Assembly (NCBI GenBank): GCA_007570785.1
Contig: ML660777.1
Location: forward strand, 2,187,845 to 2,251,844
Length of the DNA: 64,000 nucleotides
Reading direction: 5' to 3'
DNA from: Antilocapra americana
Lineage: Eukaryota; Chordata; Mammalia; Artiodactyla; Antilocapridae
A model generated the notes under the pieces. It did no database searches. It was not told the origin of the DNA and was given only the letters and a program-made list of their open reading frames with translations. Position 1 is the stretch's first letter. Every line of letters starts with the position of its first letter. Positions 61,495 to 64,000 of the stretch are shown here, piece after piece. The translations under genes were made by a program, and so were the position numbers.

Positions 61495-61685
61495 TACTGA
61501 AATTTTATGAGGTACCAGGCACTGTGTGAAATGTTTTAAGTACATGATTATCTCACTCAATTCATTACAATACACTTTTGACCTATTATCGCATCTATGT
61601 GCAAAATGAGGAAACAAGCACAAAGAAGTCAAAGAACTCAATGCCAAAGGTCACACCACGAGGGATGCCAGAGTCAATTAAACAC
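61495..61685 (-). repeat. MIR SINE
   Basis: The plus strand reads aggtaccaggcactgtgtga, atgtgcaaaatgaggaaaca and tgccaaaggtcacaccacg. Confidence 0.65.
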
Positions 61686-61817
61686 ATGCTACTCCTCTTG
61701 GAGGTCACTCAACCTTCTGTCTGAGCACAGTATGTCTTCTGGGTCCCAGAGGAAGGCTAAAGAGGATCAAGGAGAAATAACAACAAGCTTAAGATTCTTC
61801 ATCCTACTCTGAGAAAA

Positions 61818-63547
61818 TGCAAAGACATAGAGGAAAACAATTGAATGGGAAAGACTAGAGTTCTCTTCAAGAAAATCAGAGATACCAAAGGAACATTTCA
61901 TGCAAAGATGGGCACAATAAAGGACAGAAATGGTATGGACTTAAGAAGAAGATATTAAGAAGAGGTGGCAAGAATACACAGAAGAACTATACAAAAAAGA
62001 TCTTCATGACCTGGATAACCATGATGGTGTGCTCACTCACCTAGAGCCCAGACATCCGGGAACGTGAAGTCAAGTGGGCTTTAGGAAGCATCACTATGAA
62101 CAAAGCTAGTGGAAGTGACGGAATTCCAGTTGAGCTATTTCAAATCCTCAAAGATGATTCTGTGAAAGTGCTGCACTCAATAGCCAGCAGATTGGAAAAC
62201 TCAGCAATGGCCACAGGACTGGAAAAGGTCAGTTTTCATTCCAATCCCAAAAAAAGGCAATGCCAATGAGTGCTCATACTATTGCACAATTGCACTCATC
62301 TCACACACTAGCAAAGTAATGCTCAAAATTCTCTGAGCCAGGCTTCTACAGTACTTGAACCCTGAACTTCCAGACGTTCAAGCTGGATTTAGAAAAGGCA
62401 GAGGAACCAGAGATCAAATTGCCAACATCCACTGGATCATCGAAAAAGCAAGAGAGTTCCAGAAAAACATCTACTTCTGCTTTATTGACTACACCAAAGC
62501 CTCTGACTGTGTGGATCACAACAAACTGTGTAACATTCTTCAAGAGATGGGCATACCAGACCACCTTACCTGCCTTCTAGAAATCTGTATGCGGGTCAAG
62601 AAGCCACAGTTAGAACCGGACATGGAACAACAATTTTTTTCCAAATAAGGAAAGGAGTACATCAAGGATGTATATTGTCACCCTGCTTATTTAACTTATA
62701 TGCAGAGTACATCATGCGAAATGCCAGGCTGGAGGAAGCACAAGCTGGAATCAAGACTGCCAGGAGAAATGTCAATAACCTCAGATACGCAGATGACACC
62801 ACCCTTATGGCAGAAAGTGAAGAAGAACTGAAGAGCCTCTTGACAGAAGCAAAAGAGAGTGAAAAAGTTGTCTTAAAACTCAACGTTCAAAAAACTAAGA
62901 TCATGGCATCTGGTCCCATCACTTCATGGCAAATAGATAGTGAAACAATGGAAACAGTAAGAGACTATTTTGGGGGGCTCCAAAATCACTGCAGATGAAA
63001 ATGACTGCATGAAATTAAAAGATGCTTGCTCGTTGGAAGGAAAGCTATGACCAACCTAGGCAGCATATTAAAAAGCAGAGATATTTTGTTGACAAAGGTC
63101 TGTCTAGTCAAAGCTATGGTTTTTCCAGTAGTCATGTATGGATGTGAGAGTTGGACGATAAAGAAAGTTGAGCACTTTGAAGAATTGACGTTTTTGAACT
63201 GTGGTGTTGGAGAAGACTGTTGAGAGTCCCTTGGACTGCAAGGAGACCCAACCAGTCCATCCCAAAGGAAATCAGTCCTGAATATTCACTGAAAGGACTG
63301 ATGTTGAAGCTGAAATTCCAATACTTTGGCCACCTGATGCGAAGAACTGACTCATTTGAAAAATCCTGGATGCTGGGAAAGATTGAAGGCAGAAGAAGGG
63401 GACGACAGAGGATGAGATGGTCAGATGGCATCAGTGACTCGATGGATATGAGTAGTAAACTCTGGGAGTTGGTGATGGACAAAGAAGCCTGACGAGCTGC
63501 AGTCCATGGGGTCGCAAAGAGTTAGACACGACTGAGCGACTGAACTA
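61818..63547 (+). mobile_element. BovB LINE, longest copy (1.73 kb), dead
   Basis: Covers most of the reverse-transcriptase region and the C-terminus. Frames from 62355 (DVQAGFRKGRGTRDQIANIH, FCFIDYTKASDCVDH) and 62675 (SPCLFNLYAEYIMRNARLEE, YADDTTLMAESEEEL) carry RT motifs including the YADD box. Stops (for example near 62334 and 62646) and frameshifts break the reading. Flanks: actctgagaaaa (61806-61817) and aactcttgagaaaa (63547-63560), a near-perfect target duplication. The 5' end of the element is missing. Confidence 0.93.
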
Positions 63548-63715
63548 ACTCTTGAGAAAAAAGGTTGAGTCTTATTAGACTGATAAAAGAACAGATTAAA
63601 AAGAAAAGCAACCAGCTATAATAACCAGTGGTTCTAAACTGGTATATGAAAAAAACGTCCCAGTGGTTCTGAACTTAAGTGTGCATCCTGCAGGTCTAGT
63701 GAGAAACAACTACCG

Positions 63716-63893
63716 GGCTCCACCCACAACACTGCCAGGCTCCACCCACACACCAGCTGTGGGGCTCCACCCACATCACTGCCAGGCTCCACCCACACCA
63801 GCTGTGGGGCTCCACCCATACTACTGCCAGGCTCCACCCATACCACTGCCAGGCTCCACCCACACCAGCTGCGGGGCTCCACCCACACAACAC
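63716..63893. repeat. Minisatellite, about eight 22-24-bp units
   Basis: Tandem units start ggctccaccca and end alternately in actgcca or in accagctgtg, so the higher-order period is about 45 bp. The units are GC-rich in an AT-rich neighbourhood and keep open frames on both strands (88 codons on plus, 108 on minus), which reflects the repeat and is not coding evidence. Confidence 0.9.
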
Positions 63894-64000
63894 AGACTTT
63901 GTGATTCAGAGATCTGGGGTGAATTCTGAGAGTGTACATTTCTAATGAGGTCTCATCCAAGACTGCTGCCCCCTGTTGCTTCAGGGGTCACAGTTTGAGA

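Larger units (their letters stand above)
1..64000 (-). other. STXBP5: STXBP5 (tomosyn-1) gene, internal part spanning the window
   Basis: Fourteen exons on the minus strand join in frame and read as the middle of tomosyn-1, a cytosolic WD40 protein of the lethal-giant-larvae family that binds syntaxin and SNAP-25 through a C-terminal R-SNARE and limits vesicle fusion. Residue runs such as ILSGGLSYDTV, SWCPESRMLC and YGSNDPYRREP match tomosyn-1 and not its paralogue STXBP5L, which I recall as FSGGLSYDKAC, YWCPESRIFC and YRSSDLYQRQP. The start codon, the first propeller blades, the R-SNARE and the stop codon all lie outside the window. Total coding length here is 1628 nt. The comparison sequences come from memory and were not searched. 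Residue numbers in the exon entries count from my recollection of the human long isoform and may be off by a few. Confidence 0.96.
43119..64000 (-). other. STXBP5: STXBP5 intron upstream of exon A (partial, at least 20.9 kb)
   Basis: I looked for the preceding tomosyn exon (expected to end near KPILKVEFKTTRSG) and did not find it. The region is a series of transposon fragments listed separately. Stretches 43200-44150, 44940-46740, 48660-50180, 52245-53970 and 54150-55650 show nothing I can name. Confidence 0.75.

Noticed and set aside
63634..63960. 108-codon minus-strand and 88-codon plus-strand frames
   Set aside because: They are products of the minisatellite, whose unit lacks stops on both strands.
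43119..64000. Search for the preceding STXBP5 exons (ending KVEFKTTRSG or NVRSPAKPVQ)
   Set aside because: No sequence encoding them on the minus strand was found, so they should lie above 64000.
1..64000. CRISPR array, rRNA or functional tRNA genes
   Set aside because: Regular spaced repeats were not seen. The tRNA-like segments are all SINE heads.

Overview
This is nuclear genomic DNA from a ruminant, almost certainly a bovid. The repeats show this directly: ruminant SINEs (Bov-A2, Bov-tA) lie on both strands, BovB (RTE-type) LINE fragments recur through the window, and there are CHR-type cetartiodactyl tRNA SINEs plus mammal-wide fossils (MIR, L2, MER5A, Tigger, MaLR-like LTR). I cannot tell cattle, buffalo, sheep or goat apart without a search.

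The only gene I can support is STXBP5 (tomosyn-1), on the minus strand, running from high to low coordinates. Fourteen internal coding exons lie between 43118 and 464. All have GT-AG splice sites, and all join in frame to give about 542 residues that closely follow the tomosyn-1 sequence I remember (roughly residues 307-850 of an ~1150-residue protein). The 5' exons (start of the first WD40 propeller) lie above 64000 and the 3' exons (including the C-terminal R-SNARE) lie below 1. Tomosyn-1 binds syntaxin and SNAP-25 and restrains SNARE-driven exocytosis.

Layout. 43119-64000 is one large intron packed with transposon fragments and ends in a minisatellite at 63716-63893. 37567-43118 is an exon-dense block (seven exons) coding for the end of the first propeller and the following linker. 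29067-31392 holds two more exons. 5673-22628 holds four small exons (66, 60, 48 and 51 bp), all multiples of three in the same phase, which form the alternatively spliced hypervariable segment. Two of them are separated by an intron of only 97 bp. 464-703 is the last exon in the window.

The most interesting observations are: a pair of oppositely oriented BovB copies flanking the seven-exon block, whose circularised exons would total 885 nt with no stop codon; the phase-matched cassette with a 51-bp exon carrying both a PKA-type RKLS and a SUMO-type LKPD motif; a NAGNAG acceptor on the 66-bp exon; a four-level nested transposon stack near 9-10 kb; and a 5'-inverted L1 insertion with a perfect 16-bp target duplication. 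I found no RNA gene, CRISPR, promoter or second protein-coding gene. All other long reading frames I examined fall in transposons, in the minisatellite, or are unremarkable chance frames.
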